From JAERML01 sp035687895 (GTDB lineage: Bacteria; Bacteroidota; Ignavibacteria; UBA10030; UBA6906), in assembly GCA_035687895.1 (NCBI GenBank), contig DASRUE010000145.1:1-16019 (forward strand): a stretch of 16,019 nucleotides of DNA, read 5' to 3'. The translations under genes and the position numbers were made by a program. Of this stretch, positions 1 to 8,700 are shown piece after piece. The notes beneath the pieces were generated by a model. The model ran no database searches. It was not told where the DNA came from and saw nothing but the letters and a program-made list of their open reading frames with translations. Numbering within the stretch: position 1 is the stretch's first letter; every line of letters begins with the position of its first letter.

Positions 1-291
1 TGTCGCAACGACGAGCCGGTCGGGCGAATCAGTGAGCGCAACATCTGGTGGGTCCCAGACTCGCTTTGTGATAGCCCATGAGAAATCTTCATCCATCGAC
101 TCATCGGGCGCCAGACGAACACGAATGAGGTCTGGAGCAAGGACGGTTATCTTTACGATGCTGGAACCAGCACGAAGAGTTACCTCAGAAGGTAAGGAAG
201 ACGAAAAAGAATCAACGTTGCCGACGGATTGCCACCCTCCGTGGGTTTGAACGAAAATGAACAAGGAGAGGACGAGAAGGCGAACTTTCAT
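1..291 (-). CDS. N-terminal fragment of a secreted glycoside hydrolase, probably family 31 (alpha-glucosidase-like); runs off the left edge
   Basis: An open frame starts at ATG 291 (minus strand) and continues to base 1 without a stop, giving 97 codons. A GGAG Shine-Dalgarno lies 5 nt upstream (complement of 297-300). Residues 1-17 (MKVRLLVLSLFIFVQTH) form a signal peptide, so export is predicted. Residues 32-97 look like the N-terminal beta-sandwich that precedes the catalytic barrel in GH31 enzymes: VKITVLAPDLIRVRLAP, then FSWAITKRVWDPP, then LTDSPDRLVVAT. GH31 members hydrolyse or transfer alpha-linked glucosides or xylosides; the catalytic domain lies outside the window, so substrate and activity cannot be judged. 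The gene lies 88 bp downstream of the sugar ABC ATPase gene on the same strand, which suggests an operon and supports a carbohydrate role. The family call rests on my recognition of the N-terminal domain only. Confidence 0.72.
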   Translation of the reverse strand, partial: MKVRLLVLSLFIFVQTHGGWQSVGNVDSFSSSLPSEVTLRAGSSIVKITVLAPDLIRVRLAPDESMDEDFSWAITKRVWDPPDVALTDSPDRLVVAT

Positions 292-379
292 GGAATCTCC
301 GGGGAGTTATCAACGGGAAACAGGTCCACCATCGCCGGATAGCCGGGGCGAACGGAAGTCGGGGTTTGCTTTCGACGAC

Positions 380-1483
380 TTAGATGGTCCGCTCGTTCTC
401 CGTATCGAAGAAGTGGACCTTGGATGTGTCAAACAGAAGTTCGAACGGCCTACCCACTTCCGGCGGTGTGTCGGTCGAGAGGCGAGCGACGTATTGAGCA
501 TCGGTGCCGGTGGAGAAGTAGACAAAGATCTCGTTGCCGACGGGTTCGACGACCTCAATGTTTGCTTTGAATCGCGTTAGAGTGTCGATGCCGGCGGGCT
601 TCTGCGCATGGATGTGCTCCGGACGGATCCCGAGCGTAATGGGTTTCTCGCCGTAGGGCTTGAGTTTTTGCTCGAAAGCTGGTGAAATCGGAAGAGCGAA
701 GTTGGAGGTATTTTGCTTGAACGCGAGCTTTCCGTTGGCGCTGAGAATGCCGGTCATGAAATTCATCGTGGGGCTTCCGATGAAGCTCGCCACAAACTTG
801 TTGGCGGGATGATGATAAATATTCAGCGGCGAATCCACCTGTTGGACAACGCCATCTTTCATAACGACGATGCGATCGCCCATAGACATTGCTTCGATCT
901 GGTCGTGGGTCACATAGATCATAGTGGTCTGCAGTTGATGGTGCAGCCGGGAAATTTCGGTTCGCATCTGGACACGGAGGTTGGCGTCGAGGTTGCTCAG
1001 AGGTTCGTCGAACAAGAAGACCTTTGGCTGGCGGACGATGGCGCGGCCGAGCGCAACCCGTTGGCGTTGGCCGCCGGAGAGCGCTTTAGGTTTCCGGTCG
1101 AGGTACTTATCAATGCCAAGGATCTTTGCTGCGTGCTGCACGCGCGAGTCGATCTCCTTCTTATCGTACTTACGGAGCTTCAACCCAAAAGCGAGGTTCT
1201 CATACACGCTCATGTGCGGGTAGAGTGCATAATTTTGAAAGACCATCGCAATGTCCCGATCCTTTGGAGGGACGTCGTTCACGACTTTTCCATCAATGCT
1301 GATCGTTCCCTTTGAGATTTCTTCAAGCCCTGCGATCATACGGAGTGCTGTGGATTTGCCGCAACCAGAGGGACCGACGAGGACAATAAATTCCTTATCG
1401 TTGATGGTGACATTTACGTCACGAACTGCTGTGACTTTGCCTTCATAAGTCTTGTGAACATGTTCGAGCTTGACTTCTGCCAT
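380..1483 (-). CDS. Sugar ABC transporter ATP-binding protein, MalK/MsmK/UgpC type
   Basis: A complete 367-residue cytoplasmic ATPase of the carbohydrate-importer class, matching the usual 360-380 residues. The nucleotide-binding domain shows Walker A GPSGCGKST (37-45), Q-loop Q83, signature LSGGQ (135-139), Walker B VFLFDE (155-160), D-loop SNLD (163-166) and switch His193. The C-terminal regulatory/TOBE region (about 235-367) carries the family-typical GSPTMNFMTG (236-245) and GIRPEH (285-290). ATG 1483 is chosen because AAGG lies 9 nt upstream; the in-frame TTG at 1492 directly abuts that AAGG and adds only three residues. Proteins of this type power maltose, maltodextrin, trehalose or glycerol-phosphate importers. 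No permease or binding-protein gene adjoins it, so its partners must be encoded elsewhere or beyond the GH31-like gene. MsmK-like ATPases can serve several permeases. The exact sugar cannot be read from the sequence. Confidence 0.95.
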   Translation of the reverse strand: MAEVKLEHVHKTYEGKVTAVRDVNVTINDKEFIVLVGPSGCGKSTALRMIAGLEEISKGTISIDGKVVNDVPPKDRDIAMVFQNYALYPHMSVYENLAFGLKLRKYDKKEIDSRVQHAAKILGIDKYLDRKPKALSGGQRQRVALGRAIVRQPKVFLFDEPLSNLDANLRVQMRTEISRLHHQLQTTMIYVTHDQIEAMSMGDRIVVMKDGVVQQVDSPLNIYHHPANKFVASFIGSPTMNFMTGILSANGKLAFKQNTSNFALPISPAFEQKLKPYGEKPITLGIRPEHIHAQKPAGIDTLTRFKANIEVVEPVGNEIFVYFSTGTDAQYVARLSTDTPPEVGRPFELLFDTSKVHFFDTENERTI

Positions 1484-1546
1484 GGAATGCAACCTTGTCA
1501 GTTAGGAAGGGTGGATTCTGATGAGGAGAGCGTTCAAATCAGACGA

Positions 1547-1575
1547 AATATATGAACGGTGAGAGTAAGACACAA
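1547..1575 (-). promoter_or_regulatory. Possible sigma70-like promoter for the ABC ATPase operon
   Basis: Read on the minus strand, TTGTGT (complement of 1570-1575) is followed after 17 bp by TATATT (complement of 1547-1552), about 64 bp upstream of the ATPase start codon. An odd-centred inverted repeat, ACAAC-A-GTTGT at 1572-1582, overlaps the -35 element and could be a protein-binding site, but its arms are only 5 bp. FCB-group promoters often differ from the Escherichia coli consensus, so this is a weak prediction. Confidence 0.3.
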
Positions 1576-1775
1576 CAGTTGTATCACGATGGTGAGAAGT
1601 AATTCCACACCTGTGAGTGTAGTGGCTGGTATCAAACGTTAATTACTTCATTTGGGATCGAGTAGTGGATTTGATTTGCTTGTGGAACTTCCATTTTTGG
1701 TTCCGAGCTTCATACTGCAGAAGGGATCAGGGGTTCGATCAGCGGTGGCGTGTGTGACTTTCTGACAAAAATGAC

Positions 1776-1803
1776 TTGACAATGAAATAGAAACCAGTAT
1801 ATT
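1776..1803 (+). promoter_or_regulatory. Predicted promoter of the LacI-family regulator gene
   Basis: A perfect TTGACA (1776-1781) is followed after 16 bp by TATATT (1798-1803), one mismatch from the sigma70 -10 consensus. Transcription would begin near 1809-1811, inside the palindromic operator, leaving a leader of about 48 nt. The coincidence of a good -35/-10 pair with an operator at the predicted start strengthens both calls. Confidence 0.55.
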
Positions 1804-1805
1804 TG

Positions 1806-1819
1806 TGGAAGCGCTTCCA
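1806..1819. promoter_or_regulatory. LacI-family operator, perfect 14-bp palindrome
   Basis: TGGAAGCGCTTCCA is an uninterrupted perfect palindrome centred on a CpG step. It fits the catabolite-responsive-element pattern TGNAANCGNWNNCA recognised by CcpA and many LacI-family regulators. It overlaps the predicted transcription start of the LacI-family gene that begins 38 bp downstream. Binding there would block transcription, which implies negative autoregulation. It may also influence the divergent ATPase operon, although it lies over 320 bp from that start codon. I saw no second full copy in the window. Confidence 0.75.
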
Positions 1820-1857
1820 AAGTCCATTCTTGTGCCTCAGGAATCGAATCCCCCCCT

Positions 1858-2946
1858 ATGGGTGTTACAATATACGATTTGGCAAGAGAGGCAGGTGTTG
1901 GGATTGGTACTGTTTCCCGATGCCTGAACAACCATCCGAGTGTTTCCCCTCATACCAGGGCGAAGGTGCTCGCCGTCTCCAAGCGGTTGAACTACCAGCC
2001 ACATGCCTATGCCCAGCGCCTGGCGTCAAAGAAGACCAACACTATCTCCACCATCATTCCGTTCTTCACAAATTACTTTTTTATCGAGGTTCTTCAAGGC
2101 GTACAAGACAAAGCAGGTGAACTTGGCTTCGATCTGATTTTGTATGGCGTGAACAATCCCGCGCAGGCAGAATACTACCTCCGACGTTCTCTTCACCGAG
2201 GGCATGTAGACGGTGTAATGTTCTTTTCAATGAAGTTTCCGGAGTCCTACGTCGCCAAGTTTCAACAGATCAATTTGCCGATTGTTTTGGTCGATACCTT
2301 TCACACCGAGTTTGATTCCATCCGCGTCAAAAATCGCGAGGGCGCAACGCAAGCCACCCAGCACCTAATAAATCTTGGTCACCGGAATATTGCGATGATC
2401 AATGCGAGCATGAACACGCAACCTGCAAAGGAACGTCTTGAAGGGTTCAAGTTTGCTCTTGAGGAGGCGGGCATTCCGTTTTCAATGGACAACGTGATCG
2501 TTGCCGATGCAGGTAAGCAAGACGGGTTCAACCGCGAGGCGGGTTATGCTTCGATGAAGGAACTGGTAAGAAGGAACACGGGCACCGCAGGGATCTCGGC
2601 CCTCTTTATTGCGAGCGATGTGCAGGCAATCGGTGCTCTCGATGCTGCCCGGGATCTGGGCGTTCGTGTACCGGAGGACATGGCAATTGTGAGTTTTGAC
2701 GACATCGAACTAGCGCAACACGCCCGGCTTACCACCATGCGCCAGCCAATGTATGAAATGGGAATTCTCGCGCTCGAGAAACTGCACGCCCGGATGAAAA
2801 ACCCGAGTGCACCGCCAACGCTCACTACGTTCCTTCCGGAACTCATGATCCGTCACACATGTGGGGCAAAGGGGTCGGCCAACACTTTGCCGGCACCCAC
2901 TGGAAGGATCGAACTTGAAGAGCTGGGGGTCCGGACTTCTGGATGA
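1858..2946 (+). CDS. LacI/GalR-family transcriptional regulator
   Basis: A 362-residue DNA-binding regulator. The N-terminal helix-turn-helix (about 3-47) begins VTIYDLAREAGV and has recognition helix GIGTVSRCLNN (15-25). The hinge helix (about 49-58, YAQRLASKK) keeps the leucine, L55, that in LacI/PurR wedges into the central CpG of the operator. Residues 62-335 form the periplasmic-binding-protein-like effector domain, with the typical RLEGF (193-197), ASD (252-254) and VPEDMAIVSFDD (271-282) segments. Residues 335-362 are a tail beyond the usual end. ATG 1858 gives the standard N-terminus, although no clear Shine-Dalgarno precedes it; the nearest AGGA is 15 nt upstream and a run of C sits directly before the start. 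It probably represses its own promoter through the 1806-1819 operator and responds to a sugar. Its position between a sugar ABC ATPase and a TonB receptor suggests that it controls both. The effector is unknown. Confidence 0.95.
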   Translation: MGVTIYDLAREAGVGIGTVSRCLNNHPSVSPHTRAKVLAVSKRLNYQPHAYAQRLASKKTNTISTIIPFFTNYFFIEVLQGVQDKAGELGFDLILYGVNNPAQAEYYLRRSLHRGHVDGVMFFSMKFPESYVAKFQQINLPIVLVDTFHTEFDSIRVKNREGATQATQHLINLGHRNIAMINASMNTQPAKERLEGFKFALEEAGIPFSMDNVIVADAGKQDGFNREAGYASMKELVRRNTGTAGISALFIASDVQAIGALDAARDLGVRVPEDMAIVSFDDIELAQHARLTTMRQPMYEMGILALEKLHARMKNPSAPPTLTTFLPELMIRHTCGAKGSANTLPAPTGRIELEELGVRTSG

Positions 2947-3013
2947 AACATTTCTTACTACAACTGCTGTCGGACACCACGCCGGTACGCCAAATGTTCG
3001 GGAGTCAACGCGT
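2947..3013 (+). other. Short gap between regulator and TonB receptor genes
   Basis: These 67 bp contain the ribosome-binding site of the receptor gene (GGGAG at 3000-3004, 9 nt before the ATG). I see no convincing promoter, terminator or copy of the upstream operator. Read-through from the regulator gene is therefore possible, and would place the receptor cluster under the autoregulated promoter. Confidence 0.45.
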
Positions 3014-5743
3014 ATGAGATCAAAATTACTGTTTTTTGCCTTCCTCACTCTCGCCACTCTTCAAATCTCTCGCGCTGGCAATACAGGAAAGATAGCCGGT
3101 ACGGTGAAAGATTCACAAACTGGCGAAGCCTTAGTCGGTGCGAGCGTGGTGATTGAGGGGACGCCGCAAGGTGCCGCGACGAACATCGACGGCTACTACG
3201 TTATTCTGAACATTCCTCCGGGGAAGTATAGCCTGGCATCTTCCGCTGTGGGCTATGCAAAAAGAAGCATCACTAATGTCAGTATTTCAATCGATCTCAC
3301 GACGACTATTGATTTCTCCCTCCCTCCAACCGTTCTTGATGTCGGTGAAGAGATCACCATTACCGCAGAGCGTCCGCTGGTGCAAAGGGATCTGACTGCA
3401 AAGACAGCTGTCGTCGGGGGAGATGAGATTTCCGCGCTGCCCGTAACCGAAGTGGCGCAAGTCCTTAACCTGCAAGCGGGATTTGTGTCGGGCAGCCTTC
3501 GTGGTGGACGCAAAGGGGAAGTCGCATACTGGATCGATGGAGTCCCCGTCACTGATGCATTCAACGGAACACAAGTGGTCGAAGTGAACAAGAACCTTGT
3601 TTCGGAGTTGCAGGTGATTTCAGGTGCCTACAATGCAGAATATGGACAAGCACTTTCGGGCATCGTCAATATAGCGACGAAGGAAGGAGGGAGCAGGTTC
3701 ACCGGATCGGTTGGAGTGTATGGCGGGGATTACGTCAGTGCGAATAGCGACATCTTCCCTGGGATCAGCAAGAGCAGTCCCGTTGCAATAAGAAACATCG
3801 AGGGGAATATCAGCGGTCCAGTGATTGGCGATGACCTGTCGTTCTTCGCTAACGGACGGTACATCTACTTCGACGGCCACCTCTCCGGATATCGGCGATT
3901 CAACCCACAGAACATCGCCACTCAGGACACTACCGGGACAAGGTTTCTCCTGTTTCGAGACTCCACCGGTCGAGGGGATGCTGAGAGAGTTTCGATGAAC
4001 AAAAGCGAACGGAAGTACGCGCAGGGGAAACTGACTTGGCGAGTCTCGTCGGTCATTAAAGCAAATTTGAACTTCATCTACGATGATAATGTTGCAAAGG
4101 CATACGATGACGCCTTCTTTTATAATCCTGATGGCAAAGGGAGTGATTACAACAAGAGCTATACATCAATCCTCCAAATTACACACTCCGTCAGCGGCAC
4201 AACTTTTTACACGATTGGTGCGTCACTCTTTGAGAAGAGGTTCAAGTACTACCTTTACGAAAATCCACATGACCCTCGCTACACCCACCCCGATCTTCTG
4301 AATACCGTGGATTCCTACAGTTTCAAAACGGGCGGGACAGACCTTGGTCGTACTGATCGTCGGACACAGACACTCCTCGGCAAGGTCGATATTTCCAGTC
4401 AGCTCAATCAATCGAATCTGATAAAGGCCGGAGTTGAAGTTCGGAGGCATAAGGTCAAGTATGAATCATATACCCTCCAACCAATCTTAGCGCAGAAAGC
4501 ATTTGATCCCCAAAGGAGCAATCCCTTCATCAAAACAGAAATCCCGCTTGCTTCTTCCAATCTCTACAATGCTTATACGCGCAAGCCGACGGAGCTCTCG
4601 GCATATATCCAGGACAAGCTCGAATTCACCGACTTCATCCTAAACGTGGGCATCAGGTTTGACTATTTCGAACCGGACGGGCGCGTGCTAAACGATGAGA
4701 GCGATCCCAATATTTTCAGTCCGATCAAGACGGAGAATGTGAACAAAACACTCGCGGAGCGCCAGGCTTATTGGTACAAAAAGGCTACCGCGAAGTATCA
4801 ATTCAGTCCCCGGATCGGTGCATCATTTCCCATCACCGACCGCGGTGTGGTGCATTTCTCGTACGGTCATTTCTTTCAAGTTCCTCGCTTCGAGCGGCTT
4901 TATGAAAACCCTGATTTCAAACTCGGCTTTGGTACGGGGAATCAAGGAATTATCGGCAACGCCGATCTTAAGCCGGAGCAGACCATCAACGGAGAAATCG
5001 GGGTCCAGCAACAAATTACAGATGATATCTCCATTGATCTTACAGCGTACATTCGTGATATCCGGAGCCTGACAAGCACGAGCGGTGATGAGATCGTGGT
5101 GTTTGGCGGTTCAGCCAAGTACAGCAAGTATGTCAACCGCGATTTCGGTTACGTTCGCGGCATTGTACTGACTGTCGACAAACGATTTGCAGCCGGGCTG
5201 TCGGCAACACTGGACTACACGTACCAAATAGCGCGAGGAACGGCGTCGGAACCCGGCGATTCGCGAAACGCAAGCCTGGGGGGCAGTCTCCCCGAAGTGC
5301 AGTTGACTCCGCTCGCCTGGGACCAGCGACATACCTTGAACATCACTTTAGGCTATAATTCCAACAATTGGGGGGCGAGCTGCATCGGTCAATATGGAAG
5401 TGGAGTGCCGTACACGCCGCGGCTATCAACAGACATCACGACTCTCCTGACAAATAGCCAGGCCAAGCCGCAGTTCTTCAACCTCGATGTGCGTGCATTC
5501 TATGAGGTCCCATTTGATCCATTGAAGCTGGTTGCATTCCTGAGAGTCTTTAATGTTTTTGACATCAAGAACGAGGTTGACGTTTTTAATGATACAGGAC
5601 GCGCAGGGTTTACCACGGACCTGGAACTTGCCCGATCGCAAAACACAGCACAAGTGGTCAACACGCTGGAAGAATTCTACCGCAGGCCGAAGTTCTATTC
5701 CGAGCCAAGACGCGTCGAACTAGGATTGAATTTGGAGTTCTAA
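3014..5743 (+). CDS. TonB-dependent outer-membrane receptor with N-terminal carboxypeptidase-regulatory-like domain
   Basis: A 909-residue outer-membrane transporter. In order: signal peptide (about 1-21, MRSKLLFFAFLTLATLQISR); carboxypeptidase D regulatory-like domain (about 25-103, with GKIAGTVKDSQTGEALVGA and the NIDGYY...NIPPGKY pattern); a linker EITITAERP (113-121) where TonB-box motifs usually sit; plug domain (about 122-225, with YWIDGVPV and EYGQALSGIVNI); then a 22-strand-type beta-barrel to residue 909. The terminal phenylalanine of VELGLNLEF fits the BAM recognition signal. The frame is open from 2861, but ATG 3014 has both a Shine-Dalgarno and the signal peptide, and the upstream extension overlaps the regulator gene. 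Such receptors import large ligands with energy from the TonB system. Here an oligosaccharide is inferred from the neighbours. No SusD-type partner lipoprotein gene follows, unlike canonical SusC loci. The next gene begins one base after the stop. Confidence 0.93.
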   Translation: MRSKLLFFAFLTLATLQISRAGNTGKIAGTVKDSQTGEALVGASVVIEGTPQGAATNIDGYYVILNIPPGKYSLASSAVGYAKRSITNVSISIDLTTTIDFSLPPTVLDVGEEITITAERPLVQRDLTAKTAVVGGDEISALPVTEVAQVLNLQAGFVSGSLRGGRKGEVAYWIDGVPVTDAFNGTQVVEVNKNLVSELQVISGAYNAEYGQALSGIVNIATKEGGSRFTGSVGVYGGDYVSANSDIFPGISKSSPVAIRNIEGNISGPVIGDDLSFFANGRYIYFDGHLSGYRRFNPQNIATQDTTGTRFLLFRDSTGRGDAERVSMNKSERKYAQGKLTWRVSSVIKANLNFIYDDNVAKAYDDAFFYNPDGKGSDYNKSYTSILQITHSVSGTTFYTIGASLFEKRFKYYLYENPHDPRYTHPDLLNTVDSYSFKTGGTDLGRTDRRTQTLLGKVDISSQLNQSNLIKAGVEVRRHKVKYESYTLQPILAQKAFDPQRSNPFIKTEIPLASSNLYNAYTRKPTELSAYIQDKLEFTDFILNVGIRFDYFEPDGRVLNDESDPNIFSPIKTENVNKTLAERQAYWYKKATAKYQFSPRIGASFPITDRGVVHFSYGHFFQVPRFERLYENPDFKLGFGTGNQGIIGNADLKPEQTINGEIGVQQQITDDISIDLTAYIRDIRSLTSTSGDEIVVFGGSAKYSKYVNRDFGYVRGIVLTVDKRFAAGLSATLDYTYQIARGTASEPGDSRNASLGGSLPEVQLTPLAWDQRHTLNITLGYNSNNWGASCIGQYGSGVPYTPRLSTDITTLLTNSQAKPQFFNLDVRAFYEVPFDPLKLVAFLRVFNVFDIKNEVDVFNDTGRAGFTTDLELARSQNTAQVVNTLEEFYRRPKFYSEPRRVELGLNLEF

Positions 5744-5744
5744 T

Positions 5745-8700
5745 ATGAAGACGGCGACCTTTCTTTTCCTTCCTCTCGCGATAGTGGTTCTTCATGGTAC
5801 TGTTTTTTCTCAATACGGTGACCGTCAGTACCGACGCACGGCGATCCTCAACGGCAATCAAGTGCGCACTGTCTTCGGCAACTGGGGTGTGATCGGTCAG
5901 CCTGGCGAGCAAGGAAAGCGGGGAGCGTGGAAGGATGATAATAACGGTTACCTCGGCGATGTGAGCCCAGTGGTAGGCGCCGAAGTCAGATGGCAGGACA
6001 CCACATTTCATTCTGTCGTCACACCTCCCACTGGACGACCCACAGCCATACGCGATGAAGACCCGGCTACGGGGATACCCTGGACGTGGGAGCCGGTGGG
6101 GGGATACTTCGCAGCTTCACCGAATCAGAGCATTGCGATCAGCAACAATCCCTCCTCTTGGCCGGGGGCACCAGGCTGGCCGGACAAGCAGAGCGACCTT
6201 AATGATCCGGGGTGGATAGGGTCATGGAACGGCTATTTTGGCAAGAGAATCAGCGCCGATCTCGAGACATACTTCGTCATGGATGACAATAGCGACGAAC
6301 GGTTCAATATTGCAAGGAACAATCCCCGTGGCATTGCGCTCCAGCCGGATGCGCTCAACCCGCAGCGGAAAGGGCTTGCCCTGGAAATGCGAGTACGAGG
6401 ATTGCAGTGGGCGCAGTTTGTCGCGAAAGACAATATTTTCTGGCTGTATGAGATCAAGAATACGGGCACGACAAACTATGACCGGGCCGTGTTTGGCATG
6501 TTGGTCGGTACGTATGTGGGCGTGACCTCCACGGAGTCCGCAAATGAGTTCGATGATGACTGGTCGTTCTACGACGTTCGAGAGAACATCACTTACACCG
6601 GCGACTTTGACAGAAACACCACACGAAACCCCCGTTGGAATCAGCGTTTTCAGGTGGGAATGGTTGGCTACGCATTTCTGGAAAGCCCGGGTAACCCGTT
6701 CGATGGACTGGACAACGATGGTGATGCGGATTCATCGCTTGTGGGTCGCACGGCGCCTCAGTTCAATTCGTTTCGCTTTGATTCAACATTGGTCGCCGTC
6801 GGAACGCGACTCGTTATTATCGAGAATGATTTTTCACGCCGACTCGTTACTGTGCCGACCGATTCGATCCGCGTGAAAACGCGGGGGATGAGGGACTCCA
6901 TCTGGGTGTATCCCGGCCGCACCAAGCTTGCGGAAGGAAATATCCTCACCGATCAAACAGGAAACACGTTTATCAATCCCAACGCCTACGATGGCATCGA
7001 CAACGATTTTGACGGATTGATCGATGAAAACTTCTACCTCCACTACCGCCAGATCAAACGGACCCGCACCGTTCCGCCAATTACCCTCATAGACATTCTC
7101 CGACCGGTTCGGTATGTCGATTTCGTAACCGGGAATGGAACGAGTAACCTCAGCATGATCGATGAGCGGCGGAATGACCGTTTCGACAACGATAACGATT
7201 GGAGCAGGGACAAGCGAACTGGCCAACTCCTGTTTGACGGGGATGGGAATCTTGTAGACGATGTCGGACGGGATGGAATTCAAGGGACGAACGACTTTGG
7301 TGAACGAGATGGTCAAGCCACTTCGGGCTATGACGCAGTAGGGAACGACACTAATCTTCCCGGAGAAGCGAACGTTGACAAGACGGATGTGGACGAGTCC
7401 GACCAGGTAGGCCTATCAAGCTTCTTCTATTTTACTCCTGCGAACGGGGTTAGGTTGGGAGACGATGAGTGGATGTGGCGGGCTCTTGCACCGGGCGCGT
7501 TCGATGTGCCAAACAACATCCGGAACAACAGACCTGAAAGCGGAGTCGATGGCGACTTCATTTATGGCTCAGGTTACTTTCCACTCCTCGCGGGAGCAAC
7601 GGAACGGTTTTCCCTCGCCCTTGTGTTTGGCGGAGGAAAGGGGGGCGGCGTGAATGAGGATATCGCCGATTTACTGAAGAACAAGCGCACCGTGCAGAAG
7701 ATCTACGATGCAAACTATCAGTTTCCGACACCGCCGGACAAGCCGAGATTGTCAGCGGTGCCCGGCGACAAGAAGGTCACGCTTTATTGGGATCGGAGGG
7801 CCGAAGCTTCCGTCGATCCGGTGCTGAAGACAAAGGACTTCGAGGGGTACAAGATCTATCGCTCCACAGATCCGAATTTCAGCGACCTTTTCACCATCAC
7901 CGACGGAAGCGGAACGCCCCAAGGGTACCGGCCGCTGGCGCAGTTCGACCTCCGCGACAGCATCAAGGGGTACTTCCAGCCGACGGGTGAGCTGTTCGAA
8001 GCAGCGGCAGGATACAACATCTTCCTCGGCGAAGAAACGGGTTTGCAGCATAGTTATGTTGACAGTGGCGATATCGATAACGGTCGCTTGTACTATTACG
8101 CGGTCGTTGCCTACGACCGTGGTGACGATGCGAACAAGATCTTTCCATCGGAAAACACGAAGCAGGTATCCATTCTCGCCACGGGCGAAACCCAGTACGA
8201 TATCAACGTGGCAGTCGTTCGCCCGAATGCAAAACCGGCGGGCTATGTTACTCCTGCAGATGGGGTTACTCTTCCGCACACATCAGTAGTTGGCACGGGG
8301 AATATCGTGTACAGTGTACTCGATGAAACCAGAGTCAACGCCCACACCTATCAGGTGAGTTTTCTCGACACTCAAGTTGATGGCATCGATAACAACGGCA
8401 ATGGTCTGATCGATGCTGCCGATTCAACGGAATGGGATAGAATCACCACATCATACATTGTACATGATTTGACCGAGTACGTCGAACGATTTACCAGCAG
8501 GGATACAGGACTTGTCTATCTTGCACGAAAAAACATCATCCTGCCGACTGTCACCGTGCGTGATCCGCAAGGAGCGATTGTTCAACCGACGAAGTATGTT
8601 GTTGATGCAACACTTGGAACCGTCCGAGGTGCCGCGCCGGGTGATCTTCCCGTCGTGAGTGGGCAGTACTCGATTGCTTATCAATACTATCCGGTTTTCA

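Larger units (their letters stand above)
1484..1857. other. Divergent intergenic region between ABC ATPase and LacI-family regulator
   Basis: This 374-bp stretch holds no convincing gene. It contains a good predicted promoter and operator for the rightward regulator gene near its right end, and a weaker promoter candidate for the leftward ATPase operon near 1547-1575. The central part (about 1600-1750) shows nothing recognisable. Both divergent units would begin here, so it is the natural control point of the locus. Confidence 0.8.

Noticed and set aside
32..580. Two plus-strand open frames (32-250 and 257-580)
   Set aside because: They are antisense to the GH31-like start and to the ATPase C-terminus, both of which have recognisable proteins on the minus strand.
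713..1315. 200-codon open frame on the plus strand
   Set aside because: It lies wholly antisense to the well-supported ABC ATPase gene and its translation shows no recognisable domain; it is a shadow of that gene's codon use.
1484..1492. TTG start at 1492 for the ABC ATPase
   Set aside because: It directly abuts the AAGG ribosome-binding site, leaving no spacing, and adds three non-conserved residues; ATG 1483 is correctly spaced.
1635..1640. AACGTT as a second LacI-family operator core
   Set aside because: Symmetry does not extend beyond 6 bp, and the sequence does not resemble the well-formed operator at 1806-1819.
2861..3013. 51-codon upstream extension of the TonB receptor frame
   Set aside because: It overlaps the end of the LacI-family gene, encodes no signal peptide, and the ATG at 3014 has both a Shine-Dalgarno and a clear signal sequence.
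7752..8279. 175-codon open frame on the minus strand
   Set aside because: It is antisense within the fibronectin III-like part of the 1286-residue protein gene, and its residue composition is not protein-like.
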